Of a DNA stretch of 64,000 nt, positions 48,689 to 56,830 are shown in pieces (the first letter of the stretch is position 1; each line of letters begins with the position of its first letter). Under the pieces are notes generated by a model. The model did not search any database. It was not told the origin of the DNA and saw only the letters and a list, made by a program, of their open reading frames with translations. Origin of the DNA: Cytophagales bacterium (GTDB lineage Bacteria > Bacteroidota > Bacteroidia > Cytophagales > Thermoflexibacteraceae); the NCBI GenBank assembly GCA_013299115.1, contig JAAFKA010000002.1, positions 124,001-188,000 on the forward strand, written 5' to 3'. The translations under genes and the position numbers were made by a program.

Positions 48689-51451
48689 CTATCTATAATA
48701 CCAATTATTCCTACGGCTCAACTTCAAATCCCTCAGAATTGCAGATTTTACATTTATATCAAAGGTAAAGCCTGTGCGAGGACCAAAAGGAATCCACGTA
48801 ACAGCCATTTGCCAGCAGTGCAAATCTCGGTTGATATTGAATTGGGTAAAACTAAAAGTGCTGGCTACAAAATCCCAACCCGACTGAAAACCTACTTTCC
48901 ATTTTTTGGTTAGGCTCACGTCGCCATTAAAGTTCATGGTTTGGGTAACTCTTGCTGCTGCGAAACCTTGCTTGGCGTAAGATAAATTGTAACTCACTGT
49001 TAAGTTCCAAGGAATGGTAAAGTCCACATACAAATGGCGGTTGCGGTTGATAAAATCAACTTCTTGTTGGTCTTCGGGATTCTTTGCTTTGTATTCTTTG
49101 GTGGCAGCCTTGCGGTTGAGGTTGGTGGAAAGTGCTACGTTTACACTGGTTAAAGTACCTAAACCTTGCCCTTTGTCCCATGCGTAAAACTTCGACCTAT
49201 ACGGCGTTGGTGCGGTAACAGTGGCAGGTCGGGGTTGCAAAGAGCCTAAATCTGTGCCTGTGGTGGGTGTGGTATTTTCAACGAATACATAAGCATAAGG
49301 GTCTAAACTTCCTGAAATGTTTAACGAAAGTTGTTTGAGCAGATTGGTACGAGCAGCCAAATTAAAAGGTGCTAAATTCATTGAATCTGCCACAAAATTG
49401 TAACTCGATGACACACTAAAATCGTCAAAAATGGTGATTTTAGTAGGTGTTTTGATAGAATCACTTGCAGGTCTTACCTTAATTTCCAACTGGTTTGCTA
49501 AGGAAAAATTAACCGAACCATTTGTTCCTTGACGCGGCGAACCAGCCGAAGAAGGGAAAACCGACTGCCTGCGGTACTCTGTACCCGCCGCATTGGGTAT
49601 GTATTGGAAAAAACCATGTGCCTCGCCTGACATATCAGGTGAGTAGCTAAGTCCTACTGTTGGTATCATTTTGTGGCGAATTGCTTGGATTTTGCCCTTC
49701 AAAAAATACATCATATAAAGCTGGGTCGATACATTGGTATTGAAGCTATAATCGTACAATCGGGACAATTCTCTTACTGTATCCACTATTACGCCACCCC
49801 GATTGAAGGTATAAGCACCCAAATTGGCTTCGCCTGCACGAGGTTCGGGGTTGCCATTGCGTAGATAATATCTCTCAAAAACCCACGTTTCATTGTAATT
49901 TGCCCCTAACGAAAGGTTAAAATTATTGGCTATGGTGGTGGTGGTGCTGATAGGTATGGCATGACGCACCGAATGTTGGGCTTGCTTAAACATTCTTTCA
50001 AAATTGGCAGGGGCAAAACTCAAGGTGTCGGGTCGGCTGTTCGGCACATTGGGATTGGCTGCTACTAAATTCGTAAAACCTGTTTGGGCTGTGCCTGTGT
50101 AAGACAAATTGACCTGACGAAACAAAGATTTACTGTTGGGATTCAATTTACTTTTGAACGGAAAAATCCTGTTCATAGAGAAATTCATATTGGGGTTGAT
50201 GTTCACAATTTTGGTAATGATGTTTTGCGTATGCCCCAACGATGCCCCAAAAGAAAATGGCGTACCTTCAAACGACTTGTTGTAGCTGACGTTTGAGTTC
50301 ATGGTAGATTGCAAAAAAGCAGTGGCTGCATTGCCCGGTAACATCATTCTTCGGTTGGAAGTGTTTGTACCAAAGTTTGCACTTGCCGTAAACCTGCCTG
50401 TGCCTTTGGTCTGGGGCGTATGACTCCACGTTACGTTGAAGTCATTGGCAACAGACCTATCTGTTCTGCCCTCTATTTCCTCAAAGGTTTGCAAGAAACG
50501 AAAGCCAATATTGCCCGAATATTTGTATCTTTTTTTGTAATTGATAGTGCTGCGAAAACCCCAACGACCTCTGCTGTGAAATTCTGTAGCCAACAAAAAG
50601 TCGAAATATTGGCTCACGTTGAGGTATAAACCACCGCCTTCGAGAAAAAAGCCATTGGTTTGTGTTTCGCCATATTGCGGAAAAATTAGCCCTGAACGGC
50701 GGCGGTTGGGCTGGGGAAACATACCAAATAAAAAGCCCAAAGGCGTAGGCACACCTGCAATTTCGAGGTTAAAAAGTCCTGAAACTGTAACTTTGTCGGG
50801 TATGACCTTCATTTTTCGAGAACGAATACCAAAGTGAGGGTGAGGCAAGTCGCAAGTGGTGTAAAGCCCTTCTTTGACGTACATACTGTTTTCGGGTGTT
50901 TTTTTCACTGTGCTACCCACCACAAAACCCTCATCTTGTTTGGTGCGGATACCTGTGATGATGCCTTTGCGAGTTTTGAAGTTATAGGTCATGGCATCGA
51001 TGTCGTATTTTACGCCCTGCTCCGTAAATACAGGCTTGCCGACCACCTGCCGTTTTACGGTATCGAAACGGCTGCGTGCCTTCACTTCGTTGCGCTGCCA
51101 ATTCAAATCTATGTTTTCGGCATTGAGAGATATTTTTCCATAAACCACCTCCGAGCCACCAAACATATAAATCATTTTTTTGCTTACATTGAACCGAATA
51201 GAATCCTTTGCCTGATATTTTACTGTGGTTTCTATGTCTTTTTGCAACTTTTTAACCTCTTTTTGGGCTTTTTTCTGTTGCGTCGTATCTTTCAAAGCCT
51301 CTTTCAAGGTCTTTTGTACCGTATCTTTTACGGCTTGCAAAGTTTTTTCTATGGGCTGCACAGGGGGCAACACAGGATTTTGCCCCCATAATTGGAAGGA
51401 GGCAAGCAAAACCACAAAAAGTATGGAGAAAGTAGAAGTTGAAAATTGCAA
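48689..51451 (-). CDS. LptD-like outer-membrane LPS assembly protein
   Basis: A protein of about 920 residues. I choose TTG at 51451, directly before the signal peptide (STFSILFVVLLASFQLWG); the TTG at 51493 lies within the predicted -7 promoter element. The N-terminal half has the OstA-like beta-jellyroll (KMIYMFGGSEVVYGKISL, AENIDLNWQRNEVKARS, RKGIITGIRTKQDEG) and the rest is a large outer-membrane barrel (PQPNRRRSGLIFPQYGETQT; RNRHLYVDFTIPWNLTVSYN). It would insert LPS with an LptE partner. Bacteroidota copies usually lack conserved disulfide cysteines of E. coli LptD, as here. Confidence 0.88.
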   Translation of the reverse strand: MQFSTSTFSILFVVLLASFQLWGQNPVLPPVQPIEKTLQAVKDTVQKTLKEALKDTTQQKKAQKEVKKLQKDIETTVKYQAKDSIRFNVSKKMIYMFGGSEVVYGKISLNAENIDLNWQRNEVKARSRFDTVKRQVVGKPVFTEQGVKYDIDAMTYNFKTRKGIITGIRTKQDEGFVVGSTVKKTPENSMYVKEGLYTTCDLPHPHFGIRSRKMKVIPDKVTVSGLFNLEIAGVPTPLGFLFGMFPQPNRRRSGLIFPQYGETQTNGFFLEGGGLYLNVSQYFDFLLATEFHSRGRWGFRSTINYKKRYKYSGNIGFRFLQTFEEIEGRTDRSVANDFNVTWSHTPQTKGTGRFTASANFGTNTSNRRMMLPGNAATAFLQSTMNSNVSYNKSFEGTPFSFGASLGHTQNIITKIVNINPNMNFSMNRIFPFKSKLNPNSKSLFRQVNLSYTGTAQTGFTNLVAANPNVPNSRPDTLSFAPANFERMFKQAQHSVRHAIPISTTTTIANNFNLSLGANYNETWVFERYYLRNGNPEPRAGEANLGAYTFNRGGVIVDTVRELSRLYDYSFNTNVSTQLYMMYFLKGKIQAIRHKMIPTVGLSYSPDMSGEAHGFFQYIPNAAGTEYRRQSVFPSSAGSPRQGTNGSVNFSLANQLEIKVRPASDSIKTPTKITIFDDFSVSSSYNFVADSMNLAPFNLAARTNLLKQLSLNISGSLDPYAYVFVENTTPTTGTDLGSLQPRPATVTAPTPYRSKFYAWDKGQGLGTLTSVNVALSTNLNRKAATKEYKAKNPEDQQEVDFINRNRHLYVDFTIPWNLTVSYNLSYAKQGFAAARVTQTMNFNGDVSLTKKWKVGFQSGWDFVASTFSFTQFNINRDLHCWQMAVTWIPFGPRTGFTFDINVKSAILRDLKLSRRNNWYYR

Positions 51452-51490
51452 GTTAATAGTAGTTTTGTTGAAAAAGTTTCTAACCCACTG

Positions 51491-51522
51491 CAAAATTACC
51501 TTTTCCTTTGAAATTACAAAAC
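51491..51522 (-). promoter_or_regulatory. Promoter of the lptD-like gene
   Basis: On the minus strand, GTTTTG at 51522-51517 is followed 18 bp later by TAATTTTG at 51498-51491, close to the Bacteroidota -33/-7 consensus. The -33 element lies inside the 52-bp direct repeat (51504-51555). At the other repeat copy this sequence reads GTCTTG and no -7 element follows. Confidence 0.6.
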
Positions 51523-51555
51523 AAGAATCAGCGGCTTAACATTTTTTGTGAAAAA
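51504..51555. repeat. 52-bp direct repeat, left copy, flanking the ATPase/partner operon
   Basis: Begins tcctttgaaattacaaaaca and matches 54139-54190 at 50 of 52 positions in the same orientation. It forms the upstream region of lptD. The sequence between the copies (51556-54138) holds a 71-bp palindrome and two genes, giving the layout of an inserted cassette. Confidence 0.92.
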
Positions 51556-51572
51556 AATGAGGAGAAAACTGA

Positions 51573-51643
51573 ATTTTGTGAATACTTACCGAAAGATGTC
51601 ATCTTTTCAAAAGATGACATCTTTCGGTAAGTATTCACAAAAT
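51573..51643. repeat. Perfect palindrome, 35-bp arms, 1-nt centre
   Basis: The arms 51573-51607 and 51609-51643 are exact inverses. The core aaagatgtcatctttt is shared with the palindrome at 14984-15046 (there in opposite order), while the outer 15-20 bp differ. It lies between the divergent lptD and ATPase genes, inside the presumed cassette. Confidence 0.92.
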
Positions 51644-51684
51644 CTATTCCTTGCTTTTTTATTTTTAGAAACAGAAAAAATCCT

Positions 51685-51692
51685 TAATTTTG
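51685..51692 (+). promoter_or_regulatory. -7 element of the ATPase/partner operon
   Basis: TAATTTTG lies 22 bp upstream of the ATG at 51715 and fits TAnnTTTG. It gives the cassette a promoter of its own, separate from its neighbours. Confidence 0.5.
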
Positions 51693-51714
51693 CACAAAAT
51701 AATCATTTCACATC

Positions 51715-53118
51715 ATGGCACAATTAACAGGCTTAGGCATAGAAAATTTTAGGATTTTTAAGGACTATACCGAATTTGAGTTTGCTCCGCTTACGCTATT
51801 GACAGGGGCAAATAATTCGGGCAAAAGTAGTTTGATTAAGGCTTTGTTGTTGTTGGCGGTGAATGTGAGCAAAAAATTAGAAAGATTTACCTTAGATTTT
51901 GAGGCAGAAACCATACATACCAAATTGGGAGATTTTGCTTCGGTAGCAACTACTACCGAAAATAACATACAATTTAGCTTGCATTTTAAGAATTTATACA
52001 AGCAATTAGATAGACCTGTGCATCATGAAAAATTGGCAGATGAGGTTTTTGAGAAGTTAGCAAGCAAGTCTTTTGTGATTGAAATGCAGTTTGATGCCCA
52101 ACAAGAAAATAATATGACTAATTTTTCTTTGTCTTGTGTGGACAAAGAGGAAAAAATACAATTATTGTCCTTTGATTTTGCGGAAAAAGCCCAAAAAGTT
52201 AGCCAAAAAATCAATTATGTTTGGTTAGAAAAGTTTGTTTATGAAATAGAAGGCAAGCCTTTTAAAGACAAAGACCCAACTTTGCAAAATTTTTATCACC
52301 CGATAGAAAGATTTAAAGATTTGTTTAGCGTCATCGATTTAGCTTTTAATACCAATGGTGATAGTGCTGCGTTTCGCAAAAAATATCACTTCCATATTTT
52401 AGATGAAATTTTGAAAAAGTTGGTAGAAATAGCCTTTGAAACTCTTGAATTTGGCGATAAGATAGAATATTTGCCTGCTTTTCGGGGCAATCAAGAAAGA
52501 TTTTACTATGAAAATGGCTTGCCTCTAAACAAGTTGCTAAAACAATTTACCAATAAAGGTTTTAAGGCTAATAGCAAAGAACAAATGTACTTGGATAGTT
52601 GGATTGAAAGATTAGGTATAGGCAAAAGAATTGAATTGATTCCCGACATTGGGGGTACGAAAGTAAATATTATCAATGGCACTGACCGACCAATGGCTGA
52701 TTATGGTTTTGGGATAACGCAATATCTGCCTTTGTTGCTCAAGATTGTGCTTAATCCGAATAAAGTTTTGCTTGTAGAGGAGGGAGAAAATAGTTTGCAC
52801 CCCAATTTTCAATCTCTGTTGGCAGATTTGTTGATTGATGCTCACAAAAATTTTGGTATCAACTTTATTGTGGAAACTCACTCGGAGTATTTGGTAAGGA
52901 AAATGCAATATTTGGTTTCAAAAAAAGCAGTGGCATTAGACCACACAATGATTTATTACTTCAATAATCCTGATGTGGTAGATGAAGCCAATGGAATTTC
53001 GCAAATCGTAAGGACAAAAATAAAAGAGAATGGCGGTTTAGACAAAAATTTTGGTTCAGGTTTTTACGACGAAGCTGCGTATTGGGCTTTTCAACTTTCA
53101 AATCAAACCATTCGTTAA
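51715..53118 (+). CDS. ABC-type/AAA15-like ATPase, DUF3696-related, first gene of a candidate defence cassette
   Basis: A 467-residue cytosolic ATPase of the SMC/ABC-related type. Walker A GANNSGKS (31-38) in an N-terminal ENFRIFKDYTEFEFAPLTLL context; signature-like MADYGFGITQYLPLLLKI; Walker B VLLVEEGENSLHPNFQSLLADLL; switch histidine FIVETHSEYLVRKM; C-terminal GSGFYDEAAYWAFQL, as in DUF3696 proteins. There is no fused TOPRIM nuclease, so it is not an OLD enzyme. Its stop is 3 bp before the partner gene, implying coupled expression. By analogy with PARIS, Gabija and related two-gene systems, it may sense invaders and control the partner, which is inference. Confidence 0.8.
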   Translation: MAQLTGLGIENFRIFKDYTEFEFAPLTLLTGANNSGKSSLIKALLLLAVNVSKKLERFTLDFEAETIHTKLGDFASVATTTENNIQFSLHFKNLYKQLDRPVHHEKLADEVFEKLASKSFVIEMQFDAQQENNMTNFSLSCVDKEEKIQLLSFDFAEKAQKVSQKINYVWLEKFVYEIEGKPFKDKDPTLQNFYHPIERFKDLFSVIDLAFNTNGDSAAFRKKYHFHILDEILKKLVEIAFETLEFGDKIEYLPAFRGNQERFYYENGLPLNKLLKQFTNKGFKANSKEQMYLDSWIERLGIGKRIELIPDIGGTKVNIINGTDRPMADYGFGITQYLPLLLKIVLNPNKVLLVEEGENSLHPNFQSLLADLLIDAHKNFGINFIVETHSEYLVRKMQYLVSKKAVALDHTMIYYFNNPDVVDEANGISQIVRTKIKENGGLDKNFGSGFYDEAAYWAFQLSNQTIR

Positions 53119-53121
53119 GCC

Positions 53122-54105
53122 ATGATGACCTTGTATTTTGAACCAACAGTTTTGATAGAGGTTGTTGAAAAAGAGTTTGCCAACAAGAGTGACTTTTTTG
53201 CCCTACTAAGCCAAAGTAAAATATTTTGGTTAGCAGAACCTACACAAGAGGAAAGGAAAAAATTAGCGTATATTAATCAAATCAATCCATTTATAGATTT
53301 GATTAATGGGGTGTTATCCGACATTATTACCCATCAACTTCATGTGAATACGCACAAAAATAGTATTTTCTTTCTAAGCAAAACACAAACAGAATGTAAA
53401 GAATTGAGAGAAGAATATGGTTTATTGTTTGTATCTCGTGAAAAAATTTTTGAAACAATGACCTATTTTTTCAATCATGATTTGCAAAATATAACTAAAA
53501 ATGCAAATTGGGCAGATGTATTTAAAAACTACATACACCCTTGCAATGCAATGATTATTACGGATAATTATTTTTATGAGAAAAGCATTGATAGCATACA
53601 AAATGGTAAGGTTGTGTTAAAGCAAAATTCTTTGCTCACAAAAGTTTTACCAAACTTGGTACAAAATGGTAGAAAAGATAAATTTCACTTAACAATTATT
53701 ACAGAGGCAAATCCAAAATATAGAGCAAATAAACAGGCATTTTGTGATGCACTAAAAGAAATTTTTAAAGATAAATTTTCTTTTGAAATTATTTTTAATC
53801 ATACCCAAACAACTTTTCACGATAGGATTTTATTGACAAATTACGGCTTTTTAACTTCGGGACATGGTTTTGATATGACTTCTATACACGATACTTACCT
53901 CGTTTACTATCCTTTGACTTACATTCATAACTTCAAAAGTCTAAGCAAAATAGAAGCAGGAAGTGAAACTAATAGAACTCCAACAAACGGAAAACTATCT
54001 ATTTTTGTCCGCAAAACTCTTGATAAAATTAAAAAAGTTTGTGAAGAAATAGGAGAAGGAGAATATAGGGCAAGTAATGAGGTATTCCAAAACCGCCTAC
54101 TCTAA
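53122..54105 (+). CDS. Unknown partner of the ATPase, candidate effector
   Basis: A 327-residue protein without signal or TM segment. I recognise no family. Visible features: an Asp-rich strand NAMIITDNYFYE (143-153), a second strand HLTIITEANPKY (189-200), and FHDRILLTNYGFLTSGHGFD (232-251), where H-D-R followed by a hydrophobic strand and N/D-x-G recalls degenerate phospholipase-D-type or related nucleases. None of the DUF4435/TOPRIM motifs of the PARIS effector are visible. It begins 3 bp after the ATPase stop and both end before the right direct repeat. Role as toxic effector or nuclease is a hypothesis. Confidence 0.6.
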   Translation: MMTLYFEPTVLIEVVEKEFANKSDFFALLSQSKIFWLAEPTQEERKKLAYINQINPFIDLINGVLSDIITHQLHVNTHKNSIFFLSKTQTECKELREEYGLLFVSREKIFETMTYFFNHDLQNITKNANWADVFKNYIHPCNAMIITDNYFYEKSIDSIQNGKVVLKQNSLLTKVLPNLVQNGRKDKFHLTIITEANPKYRANKQAFCDALKEIFKDKFSFEIIFNHTQTTFHDRILLTNYGFLTSGHGFDMTSIHDTYLVYYPLTYIHNFKSLSKIEAGSETNRTPTNGKLSIFVRKTLDKIKKVCEEIGEGEYRASNEVFQNRLL

Positions 54106-54138
54106 AAATTCATTTCCTCTGTTATTTTCTGTGTATCT

Positions 54139-54190
54139 TCCTTTGAAATTACAAGACAAGAATCAGCAGCTTAACATTTTTTGTGAAAAA
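54139..54190. repeat. 52-bp direct repeat, right copy
   Basis: Same orientation as 51504-51555 with two substitutions. It follows the partner gene by 33 bp. The copy carries part of the lptD upstream sequence without the promoter's -7 element, so it is probably the duplicated or att-like end of the cassette. Confidence 0.92.
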
Positions 54191-54196
54191 TTTGCA

Positions 54197-54339
54197 GTTA
54201 TCTGGCAATTTTTTGTGGAAACATAGGTATTTGATAAGTCAAATATCCCTTGTGTAAAGCATTTGATAAGTAAAGCATTTGATAAGTAAAGCATTTGATA
54301 AATCAAATGCCTACGTTTCCACAAAAATTGTCAGATAAC
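54197..54339. repeat. Long inverted repeat enclosing a 16-bp triplet
   Basis: The arms gttatctggcaattttttgt (54197-54235 in full) and 54302-54339 pair over about 38 bp with a few mismatches. Between them gtaaagcatttgataa occurs three times in tandem (54254, 54270, 54286). The right-arm sequence tacgtttccacaaaaattg also occurs near 30388-30407. With the repeat at 54139-54190 it fills the gap 54106-54442 before der. Confidence 0.85.
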
Positions 54340-54382
54340 CGATATTTTTTACTAAATTGTCGGCAGTTGCAAAATAAATTGC

Positions 54383-54390
54383 TACCTTTG
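54383..54390 (+). promoter_or_regulatory. -7 element upstream of der
   Basis: TACCTTTG matches TAnnTTTG, 53 bp before the GTG start of der. TTG triplets lie upstream at 13- and 23-bp distances, neither ideal. Confidence 0.5.
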
Positions 54391-54442
54391 CGAAATCAAA
54401 AGAGAAATACACTTCGTATTTCTATCTATATACTCAAAAAAA

Positions 54443-55750
54443 GTGGCAAATATAGTAGCAATCGTAGGTCGTCCGAATGTGGGCAAATCTACATTTTTTA
54501 ACCGACTGATAGAAGACCGCAAGGCAATCATGGACAACGTGAGTGGTGTAACCCGCGACAGGCAATATGGCTATGCCGACTGGGGAAACAAACCTTTTAC
54601 TGTTGTGGATACAGGTGGTTATGTGCATGGGTCAGACGATATTTTTGAAGGGGCTATTCGTGAGCAAGTGGAGATTGCCATAGAGGAGGCAACGGTGGTG
54701 TTGTTTATGGTCGATGTGCAGGTAGGCTTGACAGATTTAGATAAAGACTTTGCCAATATAGTTCGCAGACACAAAAAACCTACCTATATCATAGCCAACA
54801 AAACAGATTCCTCCGAAAAATCACACCTCGTAGGCGAATTTTATGCGTTGGGTTTGGGTGAGGTCTATCCTGTTTCTTCTCAAAATGGAGCAGGCACAGG
54901 AGATTTGCTCGATGCAGTCGTTTCGCACTTCCCCAAAGAGGACAAAGAAGACCCCGATGCAGGGATACCTCGCATTACCATTGTGGGCAGACCCAATGTA
55001 GGCAAATCATCTTTCCTCAATGCCTTGTTGGGCAAAGAACGTAATATTGTAACCGACATTGCAGGTACAACCAGAGATGCCATAGATACGCATTACAAAA
55101 TTTATGGGCAAAACTTCATCATTACCGACACCGCAGGTATCAGACGCAAGGCAAAAGTTACTGAAGATATAGAATTTTATTCGGTCATGCGGGCTATCAA
55201 AGCCTTAGAGGAGTCTGATGTCTGTATTGTGATGCTCGATGCCACCAAAGGCTTGGAGTCGCAAGACGTAAACATTATCAACTTGGCACACCGCTACGGC
55301 AAGGGCATTGTGTTGATGGTAAACAAATGGGATTTGATAGAAAAAGACTCCAACACTTCGGCTAAACTCGAAAAAGAAATTAGAGAAAGGTTGTCGCCAA
55401 TAGATTATATGCCCATTCTTTTTGCTTCGGTTTTGACCAAACAGCGTATTTTTCAAACCATAGAAAAAGCTGTAAAAGTATATGAAAACAAGACCAAAAA
55501 AATACCAACTTCCAAACTCAATGAGTTTTTGCAAGCAGCCGTAGAGCATTATCCGCCGCCAGCTATCAAAGGGAAGTTTGTGAAAATAAAATATGCAACG
55601 CAGTTTCCTGCCAAAACACCTACGTTTGCTTTCTTTTGCAACTTACCCCAATACGTGAAAGAGCCTTATATGCGGTATTTGGAAAATCAACTGCGTGAAA
55701 AATTTGACTTCGAAGGCAATCCCATTCGATTGTTTTTCAGGCAAAAATAG
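54443..55750 (+). CDS. der: Ribosome-assembly GTPase Der (EngA)
   Basis: A 435-residue GTPase needed for maturation of the 50S subunit. It starts with GTG at 54443. Two tandem G domains: GRPNVGKSTFFNRL, DTGGYV, NKTD and again GRPNVGKSSFLNAL, DTAGIRRKAKV, NKWD; the C-terminal KH-like domain ends in NQLREKFDFEGNPIRLFFRQK. All motifs are intact. It is followed by a short stem-loop and has its own promoter. Confidence 0.96.
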   Translation: MANIVAIVGRPNVGKSTFFNRLIEDRKAIMDNVSGVTRDRQYGYADWGNKPFTVVDTGGYVHGSDDIFEGAIREQVEIAIEEATVVLFMVDVQVGLTDLDKDFANIVRRHKKPTYIIANKTDSSEKSHLVGEFYALGLGEVYPVSSQNGAGTGDLLDAVVSHFPKEDKEDPDAGIPRITIVGRPNVGKSSFLNALLGKERNIVTDIAGTTRDAIDTHYKIYGQNFIITDTAGIRRKAKVTEDIEFYSVMRAIKALEESDVCIVMLDATKGLESQDVNIINLAHRYGKGIVLMVNKWDLIEKDSNTSAKLEKEIRERLSPIDYMPILFASVLTKQRIFQTIEKAVKVYENKTKKIPTSKLNEFLQAAVEHYPPPAIKGKFVKIKYATQFPAKTPTFAFFCNLPQYVKEPYMRYLENQLREKFDFEGNPIRLFFRQK

Positions 55751-55762
55751 GTACTTGTTATC

Positions 55763-55782
55763 GTGTGGGCTTTAGCTCACAC
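55763..55782 (+). terminator. Stem-loop after der
   Basis: gtgtgggctttagctcacac has an 8-bp stem with one G-T pair and a TTTA loop, 13 bp after the der stop and followed by AAAA. It resembles the REP core in its TTTA loop but is not a member. The remaining gap to 55965 is A/T-rich. Confidence 0.55.
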
Positions 55783-55965
55783 AAAACCAATTGGGTAGAT
55801 TTGTTACCACCCTTAGAAATATTTTGTCCGAATCAAAAGCTGTTATTTTTGATGCACTTTATAAAAACCGAACAAACCTTTCATGTTTTTAACCTGTAAA
55901 ATTATAAGGTTTGATTATTTTTTTGTTTTTTTGCACTTTGTTTCAAGTTTAAGTTTCGACAACGT

Positions 55966-56688
55966 ATGTCAATAGGCAAAAAGATAGCACCCAATCCTTC
56001 GGGCAACACCTACGTAGTGGGCGATGTGCATGGTTGTTTGCGTACTTTTCGCAAGTTATTGGAGGACAAAATCAATCTAACCAAGAAAGATTACCTGTTC
56101 TTGCTCGGTGACTACATAGATAAAGGATTAGAAAGCAAAGGCGTACTGGATTATTTGATAGACCTGAAATGCAAAAGTTATCAAGTTTTTCCATTGCGTG
56201 GCAACCACGAAGAAGATTTATTGGTCTATGCTCAAAAGGACTCGCAAAAGAACTTTCATCGGTATATGCAACTGAACAAAACAGAAAATATGCTCGACGA
56301 ACAAGGTAAGTTGCAAGCAAAATATAGTCGTTTTTTTGAAAAAATGCCTTATTTTTATGAATTACCTACTCATTTGTTGGTACACGCAGGATTTAATTTT
56401 CAAGCTACCAAACCTTTTGAAGACAAAAAAGCTATGGTTATGGCTGTCCATACTTCTAATGATTTGCTGCAAACAGAGGGCAAAACTATTATACATGGGC
56501 ATCATGCTGTGCCTTTGGAAGTTATCCAAAAAAGAATTAACGACAAAGCCACTCTTATTCCCTTAGACAATGGTTGTGTGTATGCCCATCGCCGAATTAA
56601 GGATATTCCCGATGGTTATCTTGGCAATTTGTGTGCTTTGCGTTTAGAAGATTATGCTCTGTTTGTGCAACCAAATATCGAATTTTGA
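55966..56688 (+). CDS. Metallophosphoesterase, PP1/PP2A-like (PPP family)
   Basis: A 240-residue cytosolic phosphatase. The PPP signatures are present in order: GDVHGCLRTF, LGDYIDKGLESKGVLDYL, RGNHEEDLL, LLVHAGFNF and IHGHHAVP, giving a two-metal active site. It is most like bacterial serine/threonine phosphatases of the PrpA/lambda type, but diadenosine tetraphosphatase activity cannot be excluded. Transcribed in the direction of tatC with a repeat-filled gap of 142 bp. Confidence 0.88.
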   Translation: MSIGKKIAPNPSGNTYVVGDVHGCLRTFRKLLEDKINLTKKDYLFLLGDYIDKGLESKGVLDYLIDLKCKSYQVFPLRGNHEEDLLVYAQKDSQKNFHRYMQLNKTENMLDEQGKLQAKYSRFFEKMPYFYELPTHLLVHAGFNFQATKPFEDKKAMVMAVHTSNDLLQTEGKTIIHGHHAVPLEVIQKRINDKATLIPLDNGCVYAHRRIKDIPDGYLGNLCALRLEDYALFVQPNIEF

Positions 56689-56737
56689 ATGTTGAATGTT
56701 GAATGCTTAATTAATTCAAAACTAAAAATTCAAAATT

Positions 56738-56822
56738 AAACATTCAACATTCAAAACTAAACATTCAACATTCAAAACTAAACATTCAACATTCAAAACT
56801 AAACATTCAACATTCAACATTA
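56738..56822. repeat. 21-bp tandem repeat
   Basis: The unit aaacattcaacattcaaaact is repeated about four times, and a reverse-complement form (gaatgttgaatgttgaatgc) lies at 56686-56705. It is a low-complexity array just before tatC, of the kind common in Bacteroidota intergenic DNA. Confidence 0.85.
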
Positions 56823-56830
56823 AAATTTCC

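Noticed and set aside
51452-51493. Start of the lptD-like gene at TTG 51493
   Set aside because: That codon overlaps the predicted -7 promoter element; the downstream TTG at 51451 directly precedes the signal peptide.
51715-54105. The ATPase/partner pair as a PARIS (AriAB) system
   Set aside because: The second gene shows none of the DUF4435/TOPRIM motifs expected of AriB, so the resemblance rests only on gene order and the ATPase.
53122-54105. Partner protein as a bona fide phospholipase D
   Set aside because: Only an HDR motif is visible, without the HxKxxxxD pair that defines active PLD enzymes.
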